NCBI RefSeq assembly: GCF_964204865.1
Contig: NC_135254.1
Span: 23,593,313-23,657,312 of the forward strand
DNA: 64,000 nt
Origin: Styela clava
Lineage: Eukaryota; Chordata; Ascidiacea; Stolidobranchia; Styelidae
Direction of reading: 5' to 3'
Positions 1 through 12,540 of this stretch are shown here, piece by piece. Below the pieces are notes generated by a model. It was not told where the DNA came from and did no database searches. It was given only the letters and a program-made list of their open reading frames with translations. Within the stretch, counting starts at the first letter, position 1; the number at the start of each line of letters is the position of its first letter. A program made the position numbers and the translations under genes.

Positions 1-31
1 CGCAAAACAGAGGGAAACAGCGCAAAACAGG
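1..31. repeat. GC-rich short repeat, inverted copy of the array at 485-615
   Basis: The first 20 bases are the exact reverse complement of positions 545-564, and the match runs on for about ten more bases with one mismatch. The two blocks therefore face each other across about 500 bp and may be the ends of one inserted element, which could extend left of the window. Confidence 0.5.
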
Positions 32-166
32 AGACGCAGTCATTACCACCTCCTGCCACGAAAGAACCACGGCGCCTCTCGCCATGGTTTTATGGCGCTA
101 TTTCCGGTATATTTACAAGGTTATGTACCGGATTATTGGTCATCATGCGAAATTTTATCTATCTTT

Positions 167-288
167 TTGGTGCTCCAGAAGTATGTGCACCAATATGTCG
201 CACAACCTGATTCCGCTACACACACACACACATGCTATTTTCAGGTTGTGCGCCATCTTGGTGCACATACTTCTGGAGGTCCCTTTTT
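167..288. repeat. Foldback (hairpin) element, copy 1
   Basis: Two arms of about 40 bp are near reverse complements: one reads from the CCAGAAGTATGTGCACC block near 174, the other ends in TGCACATACTTCTGGAGG near 283. The loop holds a short CA repeat. The arm core (CAGGTTGTGCGCCATCTTGG and its complement) recurs at 4115-4238, 49400-49512 and 52125-52225. It looks like a small palindromic non-autonomous DNA element. No coding capacity. Confidence 0.6.
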
Positions 289-484
289 ACCTAACCCTAA
301 CCCTAAAGCCAACCATATCCACATGGAAAATGTTCTAAATTATAGTACCCAAATGTGTCACCAGCAGGGGCAGACCTGCCATTACAGCATTACTGGCTAC
401 ATACGTTGGTTTGTGTTTTTAATTTGCTGCCGTGGTAATCCAACTCAAAACAAGGTGCCCCGAACTCATTGCAAAAATTTTTTC

Positions 485-615
485 TGCTTCACACTGTTTC
501 CCTCTGTTTTGCGCTCTTTCGCGCTGTTTCCCCACTATTTTGCGCTGTTTCCCTCTGTTTTGCGCTGTTTCGCGCTCTTTTGCGCTGTTTCGCGCTCTTT
601 GCGGTGTTTCGCGCT
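485..615. repeat. Degenerate tandem repeat of a TTTGCGCTGTTTC-like unit
   Basis: The block repeats units of roughly 10-13 bases built from TTTCCCTCTG, TTTTGCGCTG and TTTCGCGCTC. The repeats make a spurious open frame rich in Cys, Phe and Leu, which I do not call a gene. It pairs with the inverted copy at 1-31. Confidence 0.65.
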
Positions 616-962
616 GTATTCAGTAAGTAGTAAGACCGCTCATCAAATTATACGATGAGGTGGCTAGTTTTAAGATGAAAACCCCACATACAAGTGATTA
701 TCAAACAACAGGGATAAATGCTCGGGAAGCAGGTAAGTCTTTCTAGTCTGATTTAATGCTGATTAAGGTATCAATGATCAAACCACAGCAAAACAATCCA
801 TAGATCCACTTGGTGTCCAAAAAGTACCTAACTTAGTTGGATCTCTGTTGTTGCTGGGTTGGGACAAGTTCTCAGTTTGGGCCGGATTGTTATTTAACGT
901 CACATGATTCGCGGAATTAAGTTGAAAGGACATTAGTTTTGTCATTATGCCTATTACCGTTA

Positions 963-1256
963 GATATGGTACGGTACCGGTACCGGTAAATTGTACCGGT
1001 AGTAATTCTGTTACTTCAGTACTTGTCTGCACAGACTACAGAAAGAGTGTGAACGCGGGTACGGTACCGGTACCGTACAGGTAGAATAGGATTTACATAT
1101 TTATTTCGTGGGAGAGAAAAGTCGATAAGACGGCTTAACCATATGGCGGACCACGGCCTCTTGTACCGTTACCGGTACGCTACTGCGGTACCGTAGGCTA
1201 CCATTCCATGTCGAGTACGGTACCGGTATGGGATTAGTTACCGGTACCGGTACCGT
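963..1256. repeat. Clusters of palindromic ACCGGT/GGTACC units
   Basis: Self-complementary strings made of TACGGTACCGGTACC units occur at about 966-1002, 1058-1083, 1164-1196 and 1212-1256. The last two lie inside the SINE at 1083-1477, where the other SINE copy in this window (34658-35008) has none, so they look like insertions or expansions. No protein is supported. Confidence 0.6.
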
Positions 1257-1477
1257 AGTTATTTCTGTATTTGTTTTTGGAAGCATGGACTTGATATTGT
1301 ATAGTGGAGGTAGCCGTAACCGACCAGTGGTTACGTGAACCACCCTACTGCGGCAAGGAGTCCAGCAATCCTTTCGCACATAACCATCCCTGACTCTGCA
1401 TGGGATTCGAAGCTGCGAACCCGCGCAGAGTAATGAGAGATGCGGTGGCACGTTCGTAACCCGCACACCGCCGCGCC
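1083..1477 (-). mobile_element. tRNA-derived SINE, copy 1
   Basis: Read on the minus strand, it starts with the GCGCGGCGGTGTG head near 1477, has a B-box-like GCTTCGAATCC near 1402-1412 and ends with a GGATT-type tail near 1083. It matches the better preserved copy at 34658-35008 over most of its length, apart from the inserted ACCGGT palindromes. The promoter boxes are degenerate, so this is probably a dead copy. Confidence 0.6.
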
Positions 1478-1874
1478 GTATGTAGGCTGTTAATCATTTG
1501 TGTGCGTAGAACTTATTTAAAATCATTTATTCATGTAAAGTTTCAATGGCAATTGTAAAATGAGATCATCCTGTCATCAGTAAATCAGACAACAAAACAA
1601 TGCTCTTTGGCAACACTTATTTCTCAATGTTTTCAATCATCACGAAAATTGAGTCAAGAAGTTTTTCTTCTTCCCCAGTATTCTGGTATTTAATGCACAA
1701 CTTGCACTAACATGGCTAACTTATATCCTTTAGCTTTATTCATGAATTGCCTCGACTGATTTAATTCTGTAATTTGTAGTTCCATTTATAAGTAATAATA
1801 TTATAGTTGCTGACCTGTATTTATTGTATATTAACAGATTTGGCCAACAACATTTTTTTAAATTAGTGCCCTCC

Positions 1875-4800
1875 ATGGCTGATGGTGGAGAATTACAAAA
1901 AGTTTTTGAACTGTGTGGCCCTGATGAAGAAGGATATATATTAACCGATTTTTTAGCAGATAAATTAGCGGAGCAATTGGATAACCAGGATTTGGATACA
2001 ATCAAGGGTGTGTTAGATCCAAAAAGGTTTGAATCCTTATTAAATCATTATAGAAATAAGCATTGGTAAACTGTTTTGTTATTCAAAAACACCGTATTTA
2101 ATCATTCTTTTGGATTTCCATAATTGGTATCAAGAATTGAGTTTCTCAAAAATATGCTTAAACTTATTAATATTAATAATATATTATTGTGATTGTTCAT
2201 GTGTCTCAACTCTAAGTTGATTTTTTGCATTCTTACAAACTTGAAAGGCCATGACCATGAACACTATATCTTCATGTTCTTTACCATTTTGCTCAGTTGT
2301 TTTATTTTAAATATGCAGGAGAGGAAAAATATCTTTTGATCAATTTAAAACTGCGATAGCTGAGATTCAAGAATCTTCTGATCAAGTTACAAGTTTGCCT
2401 GAACCTTCTGCTGACTACAGAATAAATGGCAGCGGATTGACTGAAGATATAGAACATTGTTCACTAAACAAACTTATAGACAATGACGAGAAAATCAGGC
2501 ACTGTAGTCCAGGTCCAGAAAGCTCGTTTCAGCCGAAAACGAGTACCCCATATTATAAAGACGACGAAGCATCCATTTCAGATCCTGAAAATACATACAA
2601 CGAGTACGACGTTCCAGACTGTGACGACATGGCACATTCAGTCAATGGAGATGATTTCATGGAAAGCTTTGAAGCTGTAGGTGAATCACCTAATGGATTT
2701 AAAAGTCGAAGAAATCCAGAACATCTCAGTTTACCCCAGGTATTTGAGTCTAATATTTACTATGATGTGGCAAGACAGAATGTTCAGAGACCTTCGTGTA
2801 GATGGATATCAAAAATTCAAATAATTTTTTTCAAGTTGGCATATTATGAGTAGGTTGTGAAAATGTGTGTCTGAAATATATTTGTAATTCATATTTTATA
2901 AAGTGGAATTTGCTGCATTGGAAAAATTGAATTAATTAGAAGAAAATTTCTATGAAATTTCTGCATATATTCACTGCATTTATCTTATCAATATCTTGGC
3001 TTCGCACTCTTTCTTTAGGAATATTCTATTATTAACAGTATTTACACATAGCTTTGGCGAAGTATATATTTCTATTTTCAAAATAAGTTGATTATGTACT
3101 CATTTGTAGGTTATTTTGTATTATAGATTGTCATTTAACTGTTTGAGGCAATGAGGCCCATTACATTTTTTGAGTTTACTAAAAGTTGTGATATCATATT
3201 CATTTTTAGTTTCTTATGAATGTCAATTGTTGATAAAGATATAGATTTCAATAAAATAAACTTGCTTGGCATAATTTGATTAGATATCTTAACACCTTTT
3301 TTTATCTAGTCTTTTATTTTCATTTTTTACTTATTGTTCACACCAAACGACATGATTGAGGTAATACCAAAAAGAGCACTTATCACCTTATTTTTTATAA
3401 ACACCTCAAAGGAATCCAACTTCAGGAGGCATGGCAGCATGAGAAGAAGTCACAGAAGAGCACATAGCCTGACTATGCGTGGTGCATCACCGGGACTTGT
3501 GTCAGATGATCCGAGTTTACTCGATGAAACATCATCTGTCACCTCAGATTTAGAAGATCTATCAGAAAAAGTCGACATACTACAAGTAAATTCTCTCTAT
3601 GGCTGGCCTATATTGAGTTATATTTAATATGCTTCATCGAAGCAATGTTTATTAATTTCTGTTATTAAAATAGGAGGTACTCAATAAATTGTTTTCTTTT
3701 ACAACATTTGCAACAAAAATTAATAATGAGTATTATATCATGACTTTTCTGAGCAATGCATGGAATGACAATTACAAAACAATTTAGTTAAAGAGTTAAA
3801 TTCCTGTACATTTATATATTGTATTTTATGAACTTTTACTAGGACCATGTTGCAAAATTGACGGAAGAGAAAAAACTGCAGGCACAATATGAAGCTGTAA
3901 ATAATGAAAAACAGCAGCTTATACTCAGAAATCATGAACTCGAAGAACGTTTGGTCAATTCTGAGGAAAAAGTGAATTATCTTAGAAAAGATTCCGAACT
4001 TAAGTTGGAAGATTTGAGAACGAAATTAACAAGGGAACACCAGCTGGTTTTGGAAGTTTTGCAGGTATATACCGGTATATCAAAATTGAATATTTCAATT
4101 ATAAAATTACATACTTTTTTGGGACCTCCTGAAATATGCGCACCAAGATGTCGCACAACCTGAACCCTAACCTGGTACACAACCTGAGTTCAGGTTGTGC
4201 GCCATCTTGGTGTGCATACTTCAGGAGGTCCCTTTTTTGTGCATGATTCACTTGGTAGACTTGCTTCTTTCTTAGTTTGGATATTCAATTTTTACTGTTT
4301 CTAAATATAATTATACATTTCAGGGAAAATTAAATAGTTCTGAAAATGAATATAATCGCTTAACTTGCGAATTTGGTGAAGTAAAGGCTTTATTGAATCA
4401 AATGAAAGAAGAAAATATTTTGTTGCAAACTAAAGTGGAAGGACTTACTTCTCAGGTAGGACACTAAATGTTGTATATGGTTACTAATTATATAAATATA
4501 TGTACTGGAAGTCTTCTAGACTATTATATTGATGTTATTCTGGGATTATTCCTCCTCAATCAGAATTATTGTTCTGGTTTTATGTAACCAAGCAGCCATA
4601 GTGGTTCGCTATTGGTCTATAATTTATCTTTTTCAGTTTGAATTTGTCTAGTGTGATCTGCAGGTAGGATTTTGTATATCTTAATAATTAATAGTCAGAA
4701 ATATGGTGGGGTTATATCTATATAATCTTTTGTCAGGTGCATCAGAATATACTTTTTAGTCAATGGTTCACACAGCAAAACATTGACATAATGCTGATTT

Positions 4801-7465
4801 CCCCTTTTAAATATTGAAGCATTATTATAAATAAAAGCTGGATTAAAACATGATTTGTTGGTTCTCTTTGATTGACTAAATTGTCTCCTATTTATATATA
4901 TATATTACCAATGTTGTGCTTACTTGTTTTTTTTTAGTTTTTTTAAACTGGTTATTGTGAAAATATAGTTGACGAGAAGAGATATGAATATTTATTAGCA
5001 GCTTAGCTTTTAAAAAATTGTCGATATTTCATATAGACTTACTATGTATGATAATTGTCAATCAATAATTAGCGTATTTGTTGCCATGTCTATGTCTAAT
5101 GAACATTGCGTTTTTATTAGTAGCATTTTACGATTAAATTATATAACTTTCATAGATATACTTTAATAATAATAAAAGTTAATGTTGTTTCATTATTAGT
5201 TACAATGTTAGGGGACAGAAAATTTAGTTAATAAGGTGATAAACTTATCGACTGAAAATTCAGTGAAATAAATATAAAATATTATTACTGAAACTTACTA
5301 GATGTCTAAGGCTCGTGTCGTTCGATTTATATTATTTTCTACCTGTAAGTTTAATTGCAATGCGAATTTGGTAGTAGTAATATTGAATTTCTTTGAAACT
5401 GACATTTTTGCATTGATTAAATGACATTGTTCAGACATTACTGCATTGAATCCTCCATTTTTAAGTATTTTACTTTATTTCAAAGAATTCTGGTACTATT
5501 GCTCTGTATTAGCTGCTAGCACAATATTCACAATACAGTCAATAATTAACAATAATGCTAAAGTTCATGTCACGTTACACTGATAATAAACTTCATGTTA
5601 GCGAGGATAAAAAATCAGAATTCTAGTTTAATTAAAATATCATTCTGTTTATTGCTATTTCATCCAATATAGCGGTTTACTTCTGTTATACACAAGAATA
5701 GTCAAATTTAGGAAGTAAGAGGTATCCGGAAATCAGAAAGGATGATTTTTGTCTACTTACATAGATATCTTTTGTGTGAGTTATCTACTTTCATCACTTT
5801 GTTGATTTCTTCCACACACATTCAGTTTGATAGGTGTTATGCGCATATAACAAAGATTTTTAATGCAGGGATTATCTTAAATGCGATATGAGTAAACATG
5901 CATTTAGTTGAATTATATCGAAGCTGTGTGAACTATTTCGTGATTTCAATGTTCATCTTATTTCAAAGGCTTAAAAACATTACCAGTCATTTTTAATTTT
6001 TAAATTAATCTATTATCACAAAAAACATTCATACTACATGAAAATATGAATTTCTTAAAAATTTATGCAGTTTAATATTGCTTCCTCTAATAAGACCAGG
6101 TCGTTTTTAAATGCTCCTAATTTTCAGGTGTTCTTATTTACCTCACTTAACAAAATATTTCATTCCACTTGTTTATCATTTCTAGGTTATGCAAACAAAC
6201 GAGGAATACAGGAGATTAAATAACCAGTTCAATGCAAACAGAGAACGAGCTGAGGAAGATAAAGCAGATTTACAAGACATGAATGAGAAATTGAGAATTG
6301 ACTTGGAGGTTGGTGTGTTTATTTACTTGTTAGAGCTCAATCTGGTGATATACATCGTAATGGTTTTAAATGCTGCAAAATAAGGTAGTCTGTCCACTGT
6401 TACAGAAGAATTCGTAATGACTGACTTATTCTCTAATTGTGGTCGACATGGAATTATTACCTCCAGCAGAGATGTATAATGAGCTCTGTTTTTGATCATT
6501 TTCAGAATTTAAATATCTTCTAAATTGACTGTATTGATTATTATTAAAACCCCATAAAAACCTTGCATATTGCATAATCCTATATTTGTGAGGTCTTTGT
6601 TTGCTTCAAGTAAATACAGTGGAATAATATGTTCACTGTGGTGCTATCACAGCTTTTAAATGATTCCAAGAATATTGGCATATTAGTGACGTAATTCAAC
6701 ATATAAGTAAAACTAATTTTTGAATCTGTAATCTCCAACTTGTGTGTCTTTGTAAATATGACATAAGCCCGAATTCCTATAAATGTTCTACAGAATTTAA
6801 TGCAATCATTCTCACTATGCTTGGGTTTGGGAATTTTTCTAAATAATGTGTGAACTGAAAACAACCGACTAATGACATTTGCTATCTTTCTTAAACATAA
6901 AGAACACTGTTACTTATTTTACAGATTTAATATTTTTGATCAAGTTTTAAACTAGTTACGAAATATTACACACAGACATATGAAATAGTTTTGTGGCCCT
7001 CTCTGGCAGTCTCTGCCCCCTGTGGCTCTTGAAAAACAATCCAAATTTCTGGAAAACATTAAAATTTTTAATCTCATAATTCAATAATATTACATTGATG
7101 TTTAGGAGACAATGGCAGATAAAAATGCCCTTGTCGAAAGATTAAATAGCATGGATTTATCTCAGTCTCCAAGTGCCGCTATGCTATCTGCTAAACTTTC
7201 AAACTTGGAGATGGAAAATGAGAGATTAAAAAATGCAAATGACGATTTGAATGTTCAACTTGCACGAAATATTGTCGATGCAAGGACATTGATGGGTAGT
7301 GCACCCGTAGATTCAATCGCAGATGAAATGGCCTCTGCCACGAGAGATGAGGTTGTTGAAGCCTTACAGAAAACAGAGCATGAGAATGCGCAGCTAAGGC
7401 AATATTTGGACAAAATTATCCTAAGCGTACTAGAAAAAGATCCAAGCATTTTAGAGATTAAATAA
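1875..7465 (+). CDS. RAB11FIP4: Rab11 family-interacting protein, class II (FIP3/FIP4-like)
   Basis: Seven exons join into about 527 residues: 1875-2026, 2319-2739, 3412-3585, 3843-4064, 4324-4455, 6186-6308 and 7106-7465. Exon 1 plus the start of exon 2 gives an EF-hand-like region (LQKVFELCGPDEEGYI, then RRGKISFDQFKTAI) as in FIP3/FIP4. Exon 2 encodes an acidic low-complexity stretch. Exons 4-7 form a long coiled coil rich in Glu, Lys, Gln and Leu. The C-terminus carries the diagnostic Rab-binding domain (QYLDKIILSVLEKDPSILEI). Family members bind Rab11 and Arf GTPases and steer recycling endosomes, including during cytokinesis; the coiled coil normally dimerises. Vertebrates have two paralogues (FIP3, FIP4); the symbol is a class label, not proof of orthology. 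The start at 1875 is chosen because the EF-hand follows directly, but the frame is open back to an AG at 1838, so an upstream coding exon is possible. The exon 3 acceptor at 3411 is chosen because it keeps phase 0; the stronger-looking AG at 3425 breaks the frame. Confidence 0.88.
4115..4238. repeat. Foldback element, copy 2
   Basis: A near-perfect hairpin: the left arm starts TTTTTTGGGACCTCCTGAA and the right arm ends TTCAGGAGGTCCCTTTTTT. The inner arms carry GTCGCACAACCTG and CAGGTTGTGCGCC. It sits in intron 4 of the FIP gene. This is the best preserved of the four copies in the window. Confidence 0.75.
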
Positions 7466-10400
7466 ATTTTTATTTTAGTTCCTTAGTGTTTGTTTAATTT
7501 CTGATCTTTTGAATTCATCATGTTTTTGTATTTTTTAAATTTCTGTTTTGATTTCTTTTAAACATATAATTTATTGTCATTATAGAGTATTCAAACAATT
7601 TTATCAACTTTTCCTTAGCTATAGCTTCACAGAAATGCCAATCTCTTGGAGTAAATATAAAAACTATTTTTGGTTGTATGACTTTGAAAGACCCTAATTT
7701 TGCATGATTGTCACATTTGATAAGGTATTTATTTTTGTACTGCAGCAAAGAAATAAACATCAATTATTCATTTTGTATACCCACTGAGCAAAAGCAATAT
7801 AAATTCAAAGCTATAATATATAATTTAAAGCCCAATAAATATGTGCTATTAGGGCACGCCCATGTACTTTTGTATCAAAGAATGGTTACATGATCATAAA
7901 TTTTCAATAATGTCATTATGACATCACAACACTATTTGGTAAAACCCAAATTGTTTTCTCTACTTGCTTATGTCAGGACTTTTCTCTTGCGTAAGCATTG
8001 CATCTTTGCATTGTACGTCATGTTAATCCCAACAATAGCCTGGGGTGCTTTACACTCTTCACAAATTTTATGAACGAAAATGAAACTTTCTTCATACAAT
8101 AGGACGCATTACGAGATTATAAACACCATTTTTTATTATGAATTACATTATACATCCCATTTTTTCTGTTTTCATAATTTTATTTTTTTTTAATTCTGTG
8201 TGTGTGCATTATGTGTTTTATACCTTTTAGAAGTAGTTGTATTGTGTCAATCCTTCCGCAAATTGGATTTTTTTAATGATTATATAATGACCGATTTAAA
8301 CCTATTAATTAATTAAGGTAACCCCACCTTGTAATGTACAAATTCACAAACCACAATCCATTAGATATGGTATTGGCTGTGTGATGGAAATGGTACACTG
8401 ACTTGACTTCTTATGAGTTATCAGATGAAATACACGTAATGCCATTTAATACCTATATATTCAGTTGTGAATTTGTTTCTAAAAATAAATCTTTTCTCTG
8501 TCTCGTTTTGACGCTATATCGCTCTCGAATTCATAATACAGCTTGTTTGTTTTGTCAATAATACAAAGCGTTTTTGTTAATCAGTATTCTAGTAACGCGT
8601 TTCTATTGTTTACTTTGCTATGCGGTACTAAACGAGTCTTATTTTCTCAATCGATTGTAAAAGTCATATGATTTTATATTTGTTGAAAGAATGAAATGAA
8701 ATTTGGTGCTATGCTTCAATTTATCAATACATTTTTTTTTTACCAAGAACACTAAATTACTATGATTCATCAATATTGTATATGTCATTTCTAAGAAGCA
8801 TTGTAACCATAATAATAGAATTGTACAATCAGTATTTGATGAAGTCATGGCAGATTTGAGTTACATCAACCTTTGATTTTTGTGATGCTATTGAAATCAT
8901 CATGTTATGTTGAAACTATATATTATAGTCCATGAAACATAAATTTCTCTATAATGTTTTAGGAATAACAATACACCAACTATAGAGGTAGAGAATTCAC
9001 GAAGTTATGTTAACATGGTGTGATACAAACTTTTCAGCATGATTAAAACTCACTTAGGAATTTTTTCAAGCTTTATGAATGGTACTTCACTTGTGCACTT
9101 CATTCTTACTGAAGTAGAGGCAGGATCCACGAGGTTATCGGCCATTAAATTTCATACTTGAGTGTGCCATGTTTTGTGTTTGTAGTAAAAGCTCACAACT
9201 GAAATTTCCTCAGAAGTGCTCTTTCAATTTTGCCCTGTACTTGTCATTGTCATAACAAAGTCAACCTACTTACAAAACTATCCTTATGCTGCCTGTTAAT
9301 TCATCATAGGTTGAGATTAAGAAATGGTCCATATAGTGACCAAATAGAGGTATTGTCCACTTTGGGAAATTTGACATGAAAAAAAACATTTTTTGATTCA
9401 TTTTGCCGAAGACAAATACTTTTTTAGAAATAGCTCTCTTTTTTGTAGAATGTAGGTAGTAGTATGTTTTAATATTTACTGGTAATGGCATATGACGTCA
9501 GTACTGATGCTGTCCAAGAGTTGCTAAATTATTAGCAGAAATCAATATGCTTGCCACCATTTTAACGCTTGCTAATAGTTCTCAAAATTCAGCATTTAAG
9601 CTTTATACTTTTCATATTGATATCAATCAATTGATATTGAGTTCGGACTGTTCATTGCAGTATTAATTCATAATTCTTCGTGTCAAGGCCACTCTAAATA
9701 AATAATTTAACATGGGATCAAGTTGTTTTCAAAGAGCTGAATAAATTATGTAGTAGAATCGTCTTTTAACTTTTTTATTTGAAAGAAACTGTCTTTTCTC
9801 ATATACAGTTCTACATTCGCGCATTGTTGACTTTCCAATTCACCATGAAATATTGATGGGACCCAGTCACTGTTATAGGAGGCTACTTTAAAAACTGAAC
9901 ATTATAATATAGATTACACTCATATTATTGATGTGTTTCTAATGGTTATAAGTTTTGTCTTGTGTAGATGTAAATGTAGCCTTTCCTCAATTGTTTTATG
10001 TAATACTAATAATGATTCTTCGTTACCAACTGACCTCAACAAAGTAATGAAAAAAAAAATTCTTTAATTTCGATGATCATGTTTGTGTCGCAGTACTGCA
10101 ATTGTTGAACTATGACCTTATAGGAATAACAATCTAATTAAGGACTGGTTTATCCCCATTGTTCCAGTGGATTTACAAAGATTTGCTCTTATATCTTACT
10201 CACAATGTCATAAATTTGGGTGTAGCGTGTAATTATCATTTACAGCTCATGTAACATATCATTTATTACCAGCCTTCTGTCAACAATAATACATGGATGT
10301 ATAAATCACAGATCTCCTTCTTAAGAGGTTTTTATTCCCAGATAATCTCTTTATGAACTTGCATTTGCTTTTGCGATATTGCGTTTGATCATTGATCCAT

Positions 10401-12219
10401 GAGGGTAGGAATCAATAAATATTAATTGTGAACTCATGCTTGGTACTATTATATTGATTAGTATATTGTGGATATTTATTGGTTCTGATATAATGCATTT
10501 GGACATTTTTACCTTGTGATTGGCTTCTCCCTAATTCTCACTTTTGTGCCAAAGTGTTATTGATTGTTAGAATACTATTTCGCTGAATCAAAATTAAATA
10601 CCTAACATTTTGAAGCGAATAAGCTGAGACATTTTCAATCCTTGTATGCCAATTATAACTGGGATGCAGATAATAAATTCATATTTAATTATTAATCCGA
10701 AATACAGCACTAAATTATTTTTCCATGAATTTTTGTTTTGCCATATTCCATTCCAACTATAGTCATTGGTGAATACAATGATATGTTATTAATGTAACTG
10801 GCAATACTCTCAGCCTACATTTATTATCGAATTTGTATTGTTATATGTGCATGATATTTTCATTTTATCAACATTGAAAGAACTTTCAAAATTTTCAACT
10901 TATATCTTAAAAATGTAAGATATACAAGCTGGTTGAAAATTTATTGGTATACAATGCTGTTTAATAGTCTATTTTTCAACTGTGAGTTTTGTTCGTTGGT
11001 TTTTCATTTCATACGAATACATTAAAAATTTCCTTATCTTGGTCAGAATTAATTTTTGTAAACTTGATTAATGAATACGATACAAATATGTTCTGACTGG
11101 GATTGTTTTTATTGTACTCAACATTTTTCTACTTGATGCATGATGTAATATCAACAAGTTTCATATCAATATTTGCAATATCACTGTGATCGCTGACCAC
11201 AATTGTTAACGACTTTGCTTGAACTATCACCTTGTTTGCAATTGTTCACTGTTCAAGTATGATTGATTTTGCCTGAAATTGTAATCTGTGCTTGGCCGTT
11301 TTCGTCTCCATATTTCCCAACTTTTGGATATGAAATTATTCTAATATCAAACTGCATTATACTCTATGATGGGATTGTTTGAAATTGTAAGTTTCAAAAT
11401 CATTTTTATTTCAATCTATGAATAATCAGTGACATCAAATATTTTGAATGTTATTTCATTTATGACAAACTCATTAACCACCCATTACTCAAGTTTAAAG
11501 CGGACTGAGGGTATTTATAAAACCTGATCGCAATTCTCTGAAAACAAACAATCTGATCAATATTCTTGAACATATCTTGAGTTTAATTATAATTTGTATC
11601 TTGGCGACTGTTATTTAAAAATATCATATTTTACAGCTTAGAAAATAATTGTTACATTGATTTTCAATACTTTATGTAAGATCATGTGCAAACCTTTATC
11701 ACACCAAAGTTCTCTGCACAACTGTTAAAACAATTTTTTGCAGGCAGTGGACAAGTTGTGTATTTCCTTAACGTTTGCTAAACCAATAGAGATAGAGTAG
11801 CTACCAATTAGCATTGTGTGGTGTGATTTTGAAAATAAAAAGCAGTTATTTTTGTGTAATCGTATTTTTTGCAGATGAGTAATGGAGAGTCTACTAGCGG
11901 GTTTTAGCATAGACTGATAGGGCAAATGCAGTTGGTTTTGTGCATTCAAAACCCAATCCACCTCACATTTTTTGGTTTCGCTATGAAACATCAGGTTGTA
12001 ACGTAAACGTTGTGAAGGATATGAACCAATGATAAACGTAGGTGCAAGCAGAGGAAATTATTTTCATAGCATTCACTATGTGTAAAAATTTACCGCCGTA
12101 ATTAGATAGCAATGATGCTACAGATACCGAAGAAATTGTTTGTCTTCAAATAATATTTGTAGATTGCTGAGCTACCTGCAGATCATGCAACAGAGTGTCT
12201 CTAAAAACCATTTTACATG
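7466..12219. other. Intergenic AT-rich DNA, no gene recognised
   Basis: I see only short open frames with low-complexity, Ile/Phe/Tyr-rich translations, no conserved motif and no splice-consistent joining. The start of this stretch will include the 3' untranslated region of the FIP gene; AATAAA-like strings occur but none is convincingly the used signal. Confidence 0.6.
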
Positions 12220-12540
12220 CTCAGTGCCAGTGGTCGGCAACCACCGGGCCGCGGAAAGGTTACTACCGGTCCGCAGAGAGGTGACCAATTCCCATGTCAT
12301 TATGTCGCATTGACGCTGGGTCAATTGTTTCCCCAACGCCCGTATGAGAAAGTCGCAATAAGATCTATCGAACAAAATGATTCTAGCTAGGGACGTGACT
12401 AGTGACTACTCCACTACTTGTTCATAGCTAACCGGTCATGACTAGTCAGTGCTAATTCTATACTTCAGGAATTAGGATATTCATAAAGGTAACACATTGG
12501 GTAAAAAATTAGTTATGGCAAAACAACCAATAATAAAATC

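Noticed and set aside
290-306. CCTAACCCTAACCCTAA string that looks telomeric
   Set aside because: Only about two and a half units, inside a repeat block whose other copies lie in introns, with ordinary sequence on both sides. Not a telomere or good evidence of a telomeric relic.
84-658. Overlapping open frames up to 188 residues near the left edge
   Set aside because: They run through the foldback element and the GC-rich tandem repeat; the translation is low-complexity (Phe/Cys/Leu/Arg) and has no domain.
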